Both the position numbers and the translations under genes were made by a program. Below are positions 53,358 to 62,294 of a stretch of 64,000 nt of DNA, piece by piece. Numbering within the stretch: position 1 is the stretch's first letter; each line of letters begins with the position of its first letter. The DNA is taken from the NCBI RefSeq assembly GCF_900683735.1, contig NZ_LR215979.1, positions 2,976,001 through 3,040,000 of the forward strand, read 5' to 3'. This DNA comes from Fusobacterium ulcerans ATCC 49185. Its GTDB lineage: Bacteria; Fusobacteriota; Fusobacteriia; Fusobacteriales; Fusobacteriaceae. The notes under the pieces are model-generated. The model was not told the origin of the DNA. It ran no database searches and was given only the letters and a program-made list of their open reading frames with translations.

Positions 53358-53371
53358 ATTTTTCTAAAAAA

Positions 53372-55981
53372 TTATTTTACTACTATATTAACTATTTTTT
53401 CAGGAACAACTATAACTTTTGCTAAAGTTTTTCCTTCCATATGTTTTTTAACATTTTCTATTTCTAAAGCTAATTTTTCAACAACTTCCTTAGAAGTTCC
53501 TCTTTCTACCTCTACAGTTCCTCTTACTTTTCCATTTACTTGTACAGCTATAACAACATCTGAAGATATTGTAAGTTCTTCTTTATAAGTAGGCCACGCT
53601 TCATTGAAAAGGTATCCTTTATTTCCCATTTCTTCCCATAAATCATCACAGAAATGAGGAGTAAAAGGAGAAAGCATTAATATTATATTTCTTGCTACTT
53701 CTCCAAATATTTTTCTAGATTCAGAAGTTGATTTTCCTGCCTCTATTATATTTGTTTTAAAGTCTTGAGTTTCATTAATAAGTTCCATAGTAGCTGCTAT
53801 AGAAGTATTGAAGTGATAATCATTTTCTATAGATTCAGTTACTTTTTTTATAGTTTGATTTAATTTAATAATAAGAGCTTTATCCTCTCTGCTTACAGCA
53901 TTAAGATTTATTTCCCCAAATTCCATATTTTCTTTGTGTTCCATTACCATTCTCCAGATTTTAGTAAGGAATCTGTATGCTCCTGCCAAACCATTTTCAT
54001 TCCATTCAAGCTCTTTTTCAGGCGGTGCAGCAAACATTATAAATAATCTAGTAGTGTCTGCCCCATATTTTTCTACCATTTCCTCTGGGTCTACTCCATT
54101 ATTTTTCGATTTAGACATTTTCTCTATTTTACTGATAAGTTCTTCTCCAGTTACTTTAGAATATGCCTTTTCCCCCTTTATTTCTACTTCTTCTATATAA
54201 AGGAATCTATTTTCATTATTTGAATAGTAAGAAGCTCCTAATACCATTCCCTGTGTTAAAAGTCTTTTAAATGGTTCATTTGATGAAAGTAATCCCATAT
54301 CTCTCAATACTTTATGGAAGAATCTTGCATAAAGCAAGTGCATTACTGCATGTTCTATTCCTCCTATATATTGATCTACAGGGAACCATCCATCTACAAT
54401 ATTTTTATCAAATGGTAATTCTATATTTTTAGGATCACAATATCTTAAGAAATACCAAGACGAATCTACAAAGGTATCCATTGTATCAGTATCTCTTCTT
54501 GCTGGTCCACCACATATTGGACATACTGCATGTTTAAAACTTTCAGAAGTTTCAAGTGGATTTCCTGTTCCTGAGAATGAAACATCTTCTGGAAGTTTTA
54601 CAGGAAGATTTTCATCTTTTTCCATAACAGTTCCACATTTTTCACAGTATAATGCTGGAATAGGTGTTCCCCAATATCTTTGTCTAGATACTCCCCAGTC
54701 TTTTAATCTGTATTTTACAGTTCTTGTTCCATATCCTTTTTCTTCTACAAATATAGCTATATCAGTAAGAGCTTTCTTAGAAGGAATTCCATTAAATTCT
54801 CCTGAATTTGTCATTATTCCCATCTCTGTAAATGCTTCTGTCATTTTATCTGCTTCTAAAACTACTTCTTTTTTACTTTCTTTATCTATAGGATTTATTA
54901 CCACTTTTAATGGAAGATTATATTTTTTAGCAAAAGCAAAGTCTCTTTCATCATGACAAGGAACTGCCATAACTGCTCCTGTCCCATAGTTCATAAGAAC
55001 ATAGTCAGCTACCCATAATTGCACTTTCTCTTTTGTCACAGGGTTGATTACATGCCATCCTGTAAATACCCCTCTTTTTTCTCTTCCTTCTGCTGATCTT
55101 TCTATTAAATCAGTATTCTTCATCTCTTGTACTGCTGCTTTTATTTCTGTATTTGTTTTTAATATTTCAGAAACAATTGGATGTTCAGGTGCTACTACAC
55201 AATAAGACACTCCATATATAGTATCTATTCTAGTTGTAAACATTGGAAGTTTCTCACCTGTTTCTTCTACTGTGAATACTATCTCAGTTCCATAAGATTT
55301 TCCAATCCAGTTTTTTTGCATTGTAAGAACTTTTTCAGGCCATCCATCTTTTATTTCTTTATGTCCTTCTAATAATTCATCTGCATAGTCTGTTATCTTA
55401 AAAAACCATTGTTCCAATTCCTTTTGAATAACAGAAGTTTTGCTGTGTCTCCAACATTTTCCATCTTCAACTTGTTCATTTGCTAAAACAGTATTACAAT
55501 CTGGGCACCAGTTAACAAGGGATTTTTTCTTATAAATTAACCCTTTTTCATATAATCTTTTGAATATCCATTGATTCCATCTATAGTATTCAGGTGTGTA
55601 CGAAGCTATTTCTCTTTCCCAATCATATGAGAAACCAAGCATTTTCAGCTGTCTTTTCATATTTTCAATGTTAGATTTAGTCCATACTGCTGGATGTGCT
55701 CCATTTTGAATAGCAGCATTTTCTGCTGGTAATCCAAAAGAATCCCATCCCATAGGGTGAAGTACATTGTATCCCTTCATTCTTTTATATCTAGATATAA
55801 CATCTCCAATAGTATAGTTTCTGGCATGTCCCACATGAAGTTTTCCAGAAGGATAAGGCAGCATCTCGAGCACATAATAATTTTCTTTTCCAAAAACACT
55901 ATTCTCCGTTCTGAAAATATTTCCATCTGCCCATTTTTTTTGCCACTTAGCTTCTACTTCTTTAAAATCATATTCTCTCAA
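53372..55981 (-). CDS. leuS: Leucyl-tRNA synthetase
   Basis: 869 residues from the TTG at 55981. HIGH-type motif GKLHVGHARNYTIGD and KMSKSKNNGVDPE are intact. The CP1 editing domain (about 225-415) has TTRIDTIYGVSY and GTGAVMAVPCHDERD, and a zinc-type Cys set CEKCG...CPICGG follows. A longer ATG start (55999) exists but has only a weak GGA about 15 bases away, while GAGGTGA sits five or six bases before the TTG and gives the usual MREYDFKEVEAKW start. Last gene before the terminator. Confidence 0.95.
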   Translation of the reverse strand: MREYDFKEVEAKWQKKWADGNIFRTENSVFGKENYYVLEMLPYPSGKLHVGHARNYTIGDVISRYKRMKGYNVLHPMGWDSFGLPAENAAIQNGAHPAVWTKSNIENMKRQLKMLGFSYDWEREIASYTPEYYRWNQWIFKRLYEKGLIYKKKSLVNWCPDCNTVLANEQVEDGKCWRHSKTSVIQKELEQWFFKITDYADELLEGHKEIKDGWPEKVLTMQKNWIGKSYGTEIVFTVEETGEKLPMFTTRIDTIYGVSYCVVAPEHPIVSEILKTNTEIKAAVQEMKNTDLIERSAEGREKRGVFTGWHVINPVTKEKVQLWVADYVLMNYGTGAVMAVPCHDERDFAFAKKYNLPLKVVINPIDKESKKEVVLEADKMTEAFTEMGIMTNSGEFNGIPSKKALTDIAIFVEEKGYGTRTVKYRLKDWGVSRQRYWGTPIPALYCEKCGTVMEKDENLPVKLPEDVSFSGTGNPLETSESFKHAVCPICGGPARRDTDTMDTFVDSSWYFLRYCDPKNIELPFDKNIVDGWFPVDQYIGGIEHAVMHLLYARFFHKVLRDMGLLSSNEPFKRLLTQGMVLGASYYSNNENRFLYIEEVEIKGEKAYSKVTGEELISKIEKMSKSKNNGVDPEEMVEKYGADTTRLFIMFAAPPEKELEWNENGLAGAYRFLTKIWRMVMEHKENMEFGEINLNAVSREDKALIIKLNQTIKKVTESIENDYHFNTSIAATMELINETQDFKTNIIEAGKSTSESRKIFGEVARNIILMLSPFTPHFCDDLWEEMGNKGYLFNEAWPTYKEELTISSDVVIAVQVNGKVRGTVEVERGTSKEVVEKLALEIENVKKHMEGKTLAKVIVVPEKIVNIVVK

Positions 55982-56062
55982 AAATCTCACCTCTGCCATT
56001 TACTTTTATATATTCCAATTCAATATATCATATTTAAATCTCTATAACAATAGAAAATTTAA

Positions 56063-56677
56063 TTATCCATGTTTTTCCTGATAACTATTTATCCACAGTT
56101 CGCTTTTTCTTTTTATTCTTTGAAAACTATTATCTATTGTCTTCAAGCTTTTATTCATTTCATCAGCTATTTCTCTATAAGAATATCCTTTTATCATATA
56201 ATTAAAAACCTCTTTTTCAAAAGAACTGAAGTTTTCATTAATAAAAGCTCTAAAATTATTAAGTTTCTCTTTAGTAAGAAATATTTCCTCAGGATCGTAA
56301 TTTACATATGACTTCAGTCCCTTATTATATTCTATTTCTTTTCCTCCATCACACTCTATATAATTTCCTGATGCAAGATTAAGGGCTGTATTTTTTTGTG
56401 TATTTGACGCCTTCACTGCTGTTAATATCTGCCTTCTTATGCAGATCATTGCAAAAGTTTTGAATGAAGATTTTCCTTTTTGATAAGCTTTCAATGCTTT
56501 AAGCAGTCCAATAGTCCCTTCTTGTAAAAGGTCATCCTGCTCTGCTCCTATTATAAAATAGTTTCTTACATTGAGATATATAAGATTTTTATATTCTTTC
56601 AATATTATATTAATAGATTCCTGATCGCCCAGCTGAGCTTGTTTTATCACATCTTCATTTACCAACTCGATAGCCAT
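56063..56677 (-). CDS. SigH-like RNA polymerase sigma-70 family factor
   Basis: 204 residues. Region 2 is clear (DDLLQEGTIGLLKALKAYQ, then SSFKTFAMICIRRQILTAV) and region 4 has an HTH (GYSYREIADEMNKSLKTIDN). The closest known type is the SigH (Spo0H)/ComX group of Firmicutes, not an ECF factor: the region 2-4 linker is longer. Fusobacteria do not sporulate, so its regulon is an open point. It lies between rlmB and leuS, the place sigH has next to rlmB-type genes in Firmicutes. No anti-sigma gene is adjacent. Confidence 0.88.
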   Translation of the reverse strand: MAIELVNEDVIKQAQLGDQESINIILKEYKNLIYLNVRNYFIIGAEQDDLLQEGTIGLLKALKAYQKGKSSFKTFAMICIRRQILTAVKASNTQKNTALNLASGNYIECDGGKEIEYNKGLKSYVNYDPEEIFLTKEKLNNFRAFINENFSSFEKEVFNYMIKGYSYREIADEMNKSLKTIDNSFQRIKRKSELWINSYQEKHG

Positions 56678-56703
56678 TTCTTTCCCTCTCCTGTATGTCT
56701 TCT

Positions 56704-57411
56704 TTAGAACGATTTTACTATTTCAGAAAGAATTATTCCTCCAGCTACTGATACATTTAAAGAGTTTATCTTTCCATACATAGGTATTTTTATCAAAACA
56801 TCACAGTTCTCTTTTACTTTTTTTCTTATACCATTTCCTTCACTTCCAAGTACAAGAGCTGTTCTGTCTGGATATTTTTCTTTTGAATAATCTTTGCTTC
56901 CTTCTCCCTCTGCTCCATATACCCAGTAATCTAATTTTTTCAGTTTAAGCAAAGCTTCTGATATATTTGTTACTTTTACTATATCCACATGTTCTATTGC
57001 TCCAGTAGAAGTTTTAACTACTGTTTCATTTACTCTTACTGCATTTCTTTCTGGAATTATTATTCCTTTTACTCCAAAAACTTCTGCACTTCTTATTAAA
57101 GCACCAAAATTTCTAGGATCTTGTATTTCATCTAAAACAAGGACAATTGATTTCTTCATTGGAGCTATTTTTTCTAAAAATTCTCCAAATTCTACATAGT
57201 AGTCATATTCACTGATATATACTGCTACTCCTTGAGAATTTTCTATTTTTTTATCTGTATAAAATATTTTAATATTTCTTTCAGATGCAAGTTTCTTTAT
57301 CTTGTTGAGTTTTTCATCTTTGTTCCCTTTAAACATTTCCAACTTTTCTATATTTTTTTCTTTGTTCTGCAATACTTCTATTACAGGATTAACTCCTATG
57401 ATTCTCTCCAT
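56704..57411 (-). CDS. rlmB: 23S rRNA/tRNA 2'-O-ribose methyltransferase, RlmB/TrmH (SpoU) family
   Basis: 235 residues. N-terminal substrate-binding part (GVNPVIEVLQNKEKNIEKLEM), then the SPOUT domain with motifs DEIQDPRNFGALIRSAEVFG, ALVLGSEGNG and IPMYGKINSLNVSVA. Uses S-adenosylmethionine to methylate a ribose, by family the 2'-OH of a 23S rRNA guanosine. GGAGG precedes the ATG. Same strand as murA and the sigH-like gene. Confidence 0.9.
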   Translation of the reverse strand: MERIIGVNPVIEVLQNKEKNIEKLEMFKGNKDEKLNKIKKLASERNIKIFYTDKKIENSQGVAVYISEYDYYVEFGEFLEKIAPMKKSIVLVLDEIQDPRNFGALIRSAEVFGVKGIIIPERNAVRVNETVVKTSTGAIEHVDIVKVTNISEALLKLKKLDYWVYGAEGEGSKDYSKEKYPDRTALVLGSEGNGIRKKVKENCDVLIKIPMYGKINSLNVSVAGGIILSEIVKSF

Positions 57412-57428
57412 TTATCCTCCAAATTTTA

Positions 57429-58697
57429 TTATATTTCTGCTTTTATTCTTTCTATGTCTGCACCAATTTTTTTAAGTTTCAAATCAAGATTTTCATACCC
57501 TCTATCCACATGATATATTCTATTTATAACACTTACTCCATCAGCTTTTAATGCTGCAAGTATCAAACTGGCTCCAGCTCTTAAATCACTTGCCATTACT
57601 TCTGCTGAAGAAAAATTACCAACTCCAGTTATAGTAGCAGAGCTATTGTTTATATCTATCTTAGCTCCCATTCTATTTAATTCAGGTACATGCATAAATC
57701 TATTTTCAAAGATAGTTTCTTTTATTTCACTTGTTCCATTCGCCAAAGACATTAATGTCATTATGGGTGATTGAAGATCTGTTGCAAATCCAGGATGAGG
57801 CATAGTAGTTACTTTTACAGGCTTTAAATCAGAAAGCTTAGACAGCACTCTCAATTTATCTCCTTCTATATCAAATTTTACACCCATTTCTTCCAATTTT
57901 AAAAGAAAACTTCCTATATGTTCTTTAACTACACCCTTTACCTCTATTTTTCCATCAAACATTACAGAGGCAATTATAAATGTTCCTGCCACTATTCTAT
58001 CTGGTATTATTGTATGTTCACATGGAAATAACTTTTCAACACCTTCTATTTCTAGTCTGCTTGTTCCTATTCCATTTATTTTAGCTCCCATATCATTTAA
58101 GAAATAACAAAGATCTTCAATTTCAGGTTCTCTTGCTGCATTCTCAAGAATAGTTTTTCCTTTAGCTTTTACTGCAGCCATTATTATGTTTTCTGTAGCT
58201 CCTACACTTGGAAAATCAAGAATTATTATTCCACCTTTTAATTCTTCTGCTTCAGCATCTACATATCCATGATCTATTGTAAGTTTTACTCCAAGAGATT
58301 CAAATCCTTTTAAGTGAAGATCTACAGGTCTGGCTCCAATAGCACATCCTCCTGGAAGAGAAACTCTTGCTTTTCTTTCATGTGCAAGCATAGCTCCCAT
58401 CACTAAAAAAGAAGCTCTCATTTTCTTTACAAGCTCATATCCTGCTACTAAATTTGTAAGTCCATTATTTACAATTTTATATGAATGTTCATCTAGTTTT
58501 TCTATTTCCAACCCAAGACTCTCTAATAATTTCACTAATGTTCTTATATCCATTAAATTAGGTACATTTCTCAAAATATATGTTCCTTTTTCTATAAGAG
58601 TTGCAATCATTATAGGAAGAGCTGCATTTTTTGATCCCTCTACTTCCAATATTCCTGAAATTTCCTTTCCTCCTGTTACTCTGAACGCTTCTACCAT
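57429..58697 (-). CDS. murA: UDP-N-acetylglucosamine 1-carboxyvinyltransferase
   Basis: 422 residues from the ATG at 58697 ([15 protein letters not shown]), with AAGGA eight bases upstream; a longer frame to 58727 overlaps yueI. The catalytic Cys is in [15 protein letters not shown], the fosfomycin target. [10 protein letters not shown] and [13 protein letters not shown] are also typical. First committed step of peptidoglycan synthesis. Starts four bases after the yueI stop. Confidence 0.95.
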   Translation of the reverse strand: MVEAFRVTGGKEISGILEVEGSKNAALPIMIATLIEKGTYILRNVPNLMDIRTLVKLLESLGLEIEKLDEHSYKIVNNGLTNLVAGYELVKKMRASFLVMGAMLAHERKARVSLPGGCAIGARPVDLHLKGFESLGVKLTIDHGYVDAEAEELKGGIIILDFPSVGATENIIMAAVKAKGKTILENAAREPEIEDLCYFLNDMGAKINGIGTSRLEIEGVEKLFPCEHTIIPDRIVAGTFIIASVMFDGKIEVKGVVKEHIGSFLLKLEEMGVKFDIEGDKLRVLSKLSDLKPVKVTTMPHPGFATDLQSPIMTLMSLANGTSEIKETIFENRFMHVPELNRMGAKIDINNSSATITGVGNFSSAEVMASDLRAGASLILAALKADGVSVINRIYHVDRGYENLDLKLKKIGADIERIKAEI

Positions 58698-58701
58698 CGA
58701 T

Positions 58702-59265
58702 TTAATCCTTCTCCTTTTCTTTACCACATATAGGACATGTTCTTCCTAATAGTCTGTCTAATAAACTAAGTTCCCCAAATTTTCCTTTGTATGATGGCAT
58801 CTTTTCAGCAAGCAATTTATAATGTTTAGGGCATAATTTTTCTTCTAAATGTTTAGCATACTCCCCACTCAATCCTGCTTTTCTGAATTTTTCCTCCTCA
58901 TCTTCCACTAATACTTCTCTATTTTCATCTTCTATAGCTTCCTTTGAAACAACAACTAAAACTATATCTCCCTTCATATCTAAAGCGTCCACCAATGTAT
59001 ACTGAATACCTGCTTTCTCTGCCTCCATTATATAGGGATTAAAATCTTTAAGAGGAACATCCCTTCTCATTTTTATACAAGCTGTTCCTTCCTTCTTCAT
59101 CTCTTCTATAACTTCAGTGTAAATTATCCCAGACATAACCTGTTTTCTTGTAAGAGCAAGTATTACATTTTCTTTAAACTCATCAAGATATAAGCTTTTT
59201 TCACTTAGAGTTTTTAAAAAATTAATCTTTGTACTATTTTTTTTATCTATAACGTTCTCACTCAT
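58702..59265 (-). CDS. YueI-like (DUF1694) protein
   Basis: 187 residues. The middle ([51 protein letters not shown]) matches the pattern of the DUF1694/YueI family, a small alpha/beta domain of unknown role. A C-terminal tail ends with a CPICG pair, and CPKH upstream could complete a zinc site; this tail is unusual for the family. AAGGAG precedes the ATG. First gene of yueI-murA-rlmB-sigH-leuS. Confidence 0.75.
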   Translation of the reverse strand: MSENVIDKKNSTKINFLKTLSEKSLYLDEFKENVILALTRKQVMSGIIYTEVIEEMKKEGTACIKMRRDVPLKDFNPYIMEAEKAGIQYTLVDALDMKGDIVLVVVSKEAIEDENREVLVEDEEEKFRKAGLSGEYAKHLEEKLCPKHYKLLAEKMPSYKGKFGELSLLDRLLGRTCPICGKEKEKD

Positions 59266-59472
59266 TTTTCTCTCCTTGATAATACACTTTTACTTGTGAT
59301 TATATCATATATCTAATACTTTTTAAATACAAAACGATTAAAAGAAAAAAACTTTAAGTTTAGAATAATATAAAAAAGTGATATAATAAATTCAATCAAA
59401 GTGCTTAATCTAAAATATAATATTTTTTTGAACATACATTAATATTACAAAATTATAATTATGGAGGAAAAC

Positions 59473-60519
59473 ATGCTGAAACTAACATCTTTTTTTCTTT
59501 TACTTCTTTTAACAATTACTTCTTTTTCTAGAGAAATCTATATAAAATTTAATACACTAAAGGGTAATATAAAATATTACAAACCTGGAGATAAGGAAAT
59601 CAGAAGTATCGATTTTTTTAATGGAGAAATTAAATTTTCTTTAAAAGATGATAAATATATATTTCTTTTTACTTCTCCAGAATTTGCTCCTATTGAAAAG
59701 AATATTGATACCAAAAAAGAAAATAATTTTTCTATAAAATTTTCAAAAGCTGACACTGTTTTAATAACTGGAACTGTTCAAGCTGATAATATGAATATTG
59801 GTGGAACTGAAATCTCTTTTGTAAACAGTAAAAATAAAAGTTATACTGTTACAACTGATTTTCTAGGAAAATTTACTGCTTATATTCCTAAAGGAGATTA
59901 TAGAATAAAAACAAATAGATTTGGTTATTCTTTAGATAAGAAGAATGCTCTTGTTTATGAATTTACTTCAACAGGAAAACCTTATAATATCATTATAAAT
60001 CTTCATGAAATTTCAAGTTTTATTGAAGGAAGAGTTATTGATGAGAAAGGAAACCCAATAGCTAATACTGATATAACTGTGAAGAATGGTACTGAAACCT
60101 CTAAAATAACAAGTGATGAGTTTGGAAAATTCAGAAAAAGAGTAGATGCTGGAATAGTTACCCTTATATGTAAAAAAGATGGTTTTATTCAAAATGGGCT
60201 TATAAGAAAAATAGACAGACAATCATCTATTACTAACTTGGAAATTGTATTAAATAAATCTAAATTTAATGTTGAAGGAGTTGTAACTGATGGGGTAAAA
60301 GCTCTTGTAAATATTCCTGTCACTATACATGATGAAGATATTAATAAAATTTCCACTGTTCTTTCCAATGAAAATGGATATTATGAATTCAATGGTATTG
60401 AAGGCGATAAAGATGTATTTATTTCTGTGTCAGATCCTAATTATAAAAGATTTAAAACTCCATTATTTAGACTTGATAAAAATATAACAGATAATAACTT
60501 GATTCTGGAGAAAAATTAA
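59473..60519 (+). CDS. Exported protein with three carboxypeptidase-regulatory-like domains
   Basis: 348 residues. A Sec signal peptide (KLTSFFLLLLLTITSF) is followed by a first beta region and then three similar Ig-like beta domains of about 80 residues: ITGTVQADNMNIGGTEISF, IEGRVIDEKGNPIANTDITV and VEGVVTDGVKALVNIPVTI, each with a later DExGKF/NENGYYEF strand. These CarboxypepD_reg-like repeats occur in surface and periplasmic adhesion or scaffold proteins. The ATG at 59473 is five bases after GGAGG; an earlier ATG at 59461 overlaps that site. Function unknown. Plus strand, alone. Confidence 0.82.
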   Translation: MLKLTSFFLLLLLTITSFSREIYIKFNTLKGNIKYYKPGDKEIRSIDFFNGEIKFSLKDDKYIFLFTSPEFAPIEKNIDTKKENNFSIKFSKADTVLITGTVQADNMNIGGTEISFVNSKNKSYTVTTDFLGKFTAYIPKGDYRIKTNRFGYSLDKKNALVYEFTSTGKPYNIIINLHEISSFIEGRVIDEKGNPIANTDITVKNGTETSKITSDEFGKFRKRVDAGIVTLICKKDGFIQNGLIRKIDRQSSITNLEIVLNKSKFNVEGVVTDGVKALVNIPVTIHDEDINKISTVLSNENGYYEFNGIEGDKDVFISVSDPNYKRFKTPLFRLDKNITDNNLILEKN

Positions 60520-60524
60520 AAAAT

Positions 60525-60553
60525 TTGACAGATTTTTGTTTTTTTATTATAAT
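60525..60553 (+). promoter_or_regulatory. Full-consensus sigma70 promoter
   Basis: TTGACA (60525-60530), exactly 17 bp, TATAAT (60548-60553). It lies right after the stop of the exported repeat protein and drives the RNA element that follows. Confidence 0.85.
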
Positions 60554-60559
60554 TTAAAC

Positions 60560-60676
60560 AATTAAATATCTTTAGAAGTATTTTTCTACGGCGTCCAAAG
60601 TACTCGTTAGGTTTAAACCAATCTTAACTATGGGCGAATTGTAATTAAAAACCAGCCCAAAAGGCTGGTTATTTTT
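60560..60676 (+). ncRNA. Candidate small RNA or attenuating leader
   Basis: From the expected start near 60560 to a strong intrinsic terminator (AACCAGCC/GGCTGGTT, 60650-60670, then ATTTTTAT) lie about 115 bases without an open frame that has a ribosome-binding site. CGTCC (60592-60596) can pair with GGGCG (60632-60636), enclosing GTTAGG/CTTAAC (60606-60611, 60623-60628). The next gene, an exported flavoprotein, begins 20 bases after the T run with its own AGGGAGG, so the unit may be a separate small RNA or a riboswitch-like attenuator. No known riboswitch class was recognised. Confidence 0.6.
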
Positions 60677-60695
60677 ATATATCAAGGGAGGATTT

Positions 60696-61547
60696 ATGAA
60701 AAAATTATCATTATTATTTTTAGTTGTTGCTTTATCTATTTCAGCATTCTCAGCAGAAAAAGCTGATGGTAAAGCTGGAGCTTCTGTCACTGAATCTAAA
60801 AAAGTTGATATGGCAAATATTGATGCCATTACTTCTGCATCTATTGTTCCTACTGCAATTGTAAAAGAATATGTTCCAAAGGGATTTACTGATTCAAAAA
60901 ACAAAAAAGCCTTATTTGTAATAGGTGATCCAAGACATAATAGTGTAACCTTCGATATGGCTTACACTGCTATGAAATTTTTTGAAGAAAATGGAATAGA
61001 AGTAACTCTTCGTGACCTTTATGCTATGAAATGGAATCCAGTTCTTTCATATGATGAATTCTATTATCAAAAAGATGGAATAGGAACTCCTACAAAAGAT
61101 GTAGCTGAAGAACAAAAACTTGTAACTCAGGCTGACTATATTATTTTTGTATATCCTAATTGGCATGATAGTGCTAATTCCATTGTAAAAGGATATCAAG
61201 AAAGAGTATTTGCTAAAGAATTTGCTTATACAGCAGATAATAACGGATTACGAGGTTTATTAAAAGGAAAAGGTCTTTTTACTATGATGAATTGTGGATT
61301 CCTTGGTGGAGGAAGAGGATTTATTGGAAATGGTGTTGGCATATCTGATGAAAAATGGGATTCATATATGAAAGCTTACAAAGTTTTTGATGATGATCTT
61401 GCTGACTGGTGGGGAATGGATAACTATGGAAGATTTATGAATGACAGATATCCAAAAAATCTTTCTGAAAATTATTCTAAAGAAATTGAAAAATTAAGAA
61501 CTGATCTTAAAACTTTACTTCAAAAAACTTTTATTGATAAAAAATAG
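60696..61547 (+). CDS. Exported NAD(P)H-dependent oxidoreductase, flavodoxin-2 fold
   Basis: 283 residues. A signal peptide (LSLLFLVVALSISAFSAEK) and a linker are followed by a Flavodoxin_2 domain: KKALFVIGDPRHNSVTFDMA (flavin phosphate region), a DLYAMKWNPVLSYDEF segment, YIIFVYPNWHDSANSIVKG, and a GLRGLLKGKGLFTMMNCGF stretch. Members such as MdaB and the KefF-type proteins are cytoplasmic quinone reductases; an exported one is uncommon. Outside the cytoplasm there is little NADPH, so the electron donor is unclear. It follows a promoter-terminator leader and ends at its own terminator. Confidence 0.85.
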   Translation: MKKLSLLFLVVALSISAFSAEKADGKAGASVTESKKVDMANIDAITSASIVPTAIVKEYVPKGFTDSKNKKALFVIGDPRHNSVTFDMAYTAMKFFEENGIEVTLRDLYAMKWNPVLSYDEFYYQKDGIGTPTKDVAEEQKLVTQADYIIFVYPNWHDSANSIVKGYQERVFAKEFAYTADNNGLRGLLKGKGLFTMMNCGFLGGGRGFIGNGVGISDEKWDSYMKAYKVFDDDLADWWGMDNYGRFMNDRYPKNLSENYSKEIEKLRTDLKTLLQKTFIDKK

Positions 61548-61560
61548 ATAATTATATAAT

Positions 61561-61586
61561 AAGGAAGGTATACTTGTACCTTCCTT
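61561..61586. terminator. Terminator between the flavoprotein and the LysE exporter
   Basis: Ten-base perfect stem AAGGAAGGTA/TACCTTCCTT with a six-base loop, 13 bp after the plus-strand stop. AAATTTT follows on the plus strand. It can also close the convergent minus-strand gene. Confidence 0.75.
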
Positions 61587-61602
61587 AAATTTTACCAATT
61601 TA

Positions 61603-62214
61603 TCAAATTACCATTTGGATAAAACTATAAAATAATTTTATTCCATAAAATATTATAACTGTTCCACATACTATGTTTATTATCCTCAGTACATTTTCTG
61701 TAATTTTATTACTAAAACACGTTATAAATATTGTCATTCCTATAAACCACATACATGATGCGAAGGCTACTCCAGATATAAATTTTATTCCATCTCCTAA
61801 TGGAAGAGAAGCTCTGAATGCTCCTAACATCATACTTCCATCTATAATTGCCTGGGGATTAAACCATGTAACAGCACAAGCTGTAGTCAAAACTTTTATT
61901 AAGGGAATATCTACATCAGTGGAACTATTAAGTGAACCTTTTGCTTTTATAAGACCTATTCCTATATAGACAACAATAAAACTTCCTATAAAAAGTATTC
62001 CCATTTCTAAAAGTTTTGATTTTTCCATAATGCTTCCTATTCCAAAGAAACATGCTAATGCAAGAGTTACATCAAAAAATATAACAATAAGTGCTGTTAT
62101 AAATGCTCTGCTTTTCTTTTGAGTAAGAGCTGTATTTATAACAAATAAGTTTTGCAGTCCTATTGGAGCTACATATGCAAGTCCCATTGTAACACCTTGT
62201 AATAGAAATTTCAT
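61603..62214 (-). CDS. LysE/ArgO-family amino-acid exporter
   Basis: 203 residues, six membrane segments. The start LLQGVTMGLAYVAPIGLQNLFVINTAL and the middle ACAVTWFNPQAIIDG are close to LysE/ArgO proteins, which export basic amino acids. The TWFNPQAIID motif favours the ArgO/LysE branch over RhtB. Stands alone; no regulator next to it. Confidence 0.88.
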   Translation of the reverse strand: MKFLLQGVTMGLAYVAPIGLQNLFVINTALTQKKSRAFITALIVIFFDVTLALACFFGIGSIMEKSKLLEMGILFIGSFIVVYIGIGLIKAKGSLNSSTDVDIPLIKVLTTACAVTWFNPQAIIDGSMMLGAFRASLPLGDGIKFISGVAFASCMWFIGMTIFITCFSNKITENVLRIINIVCGTVIIFYGIKLFYSFIQMVI

Positions 62215-62294
62215 TTTATTTTCCCCTTAATTTTTTATTTATTTAATTTTATCTTAAAAATATTGTACAGTCTAAACCTTAATAAAATTATATC

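Noticed and set aside
60560-60676. Known riboswitch classes (FMN, fluoride, c-di-GMP, guanidine, ZTP) for the 60.6 kb element
   Set aside because: The conserved core sequences of these classes are not present in the interval.
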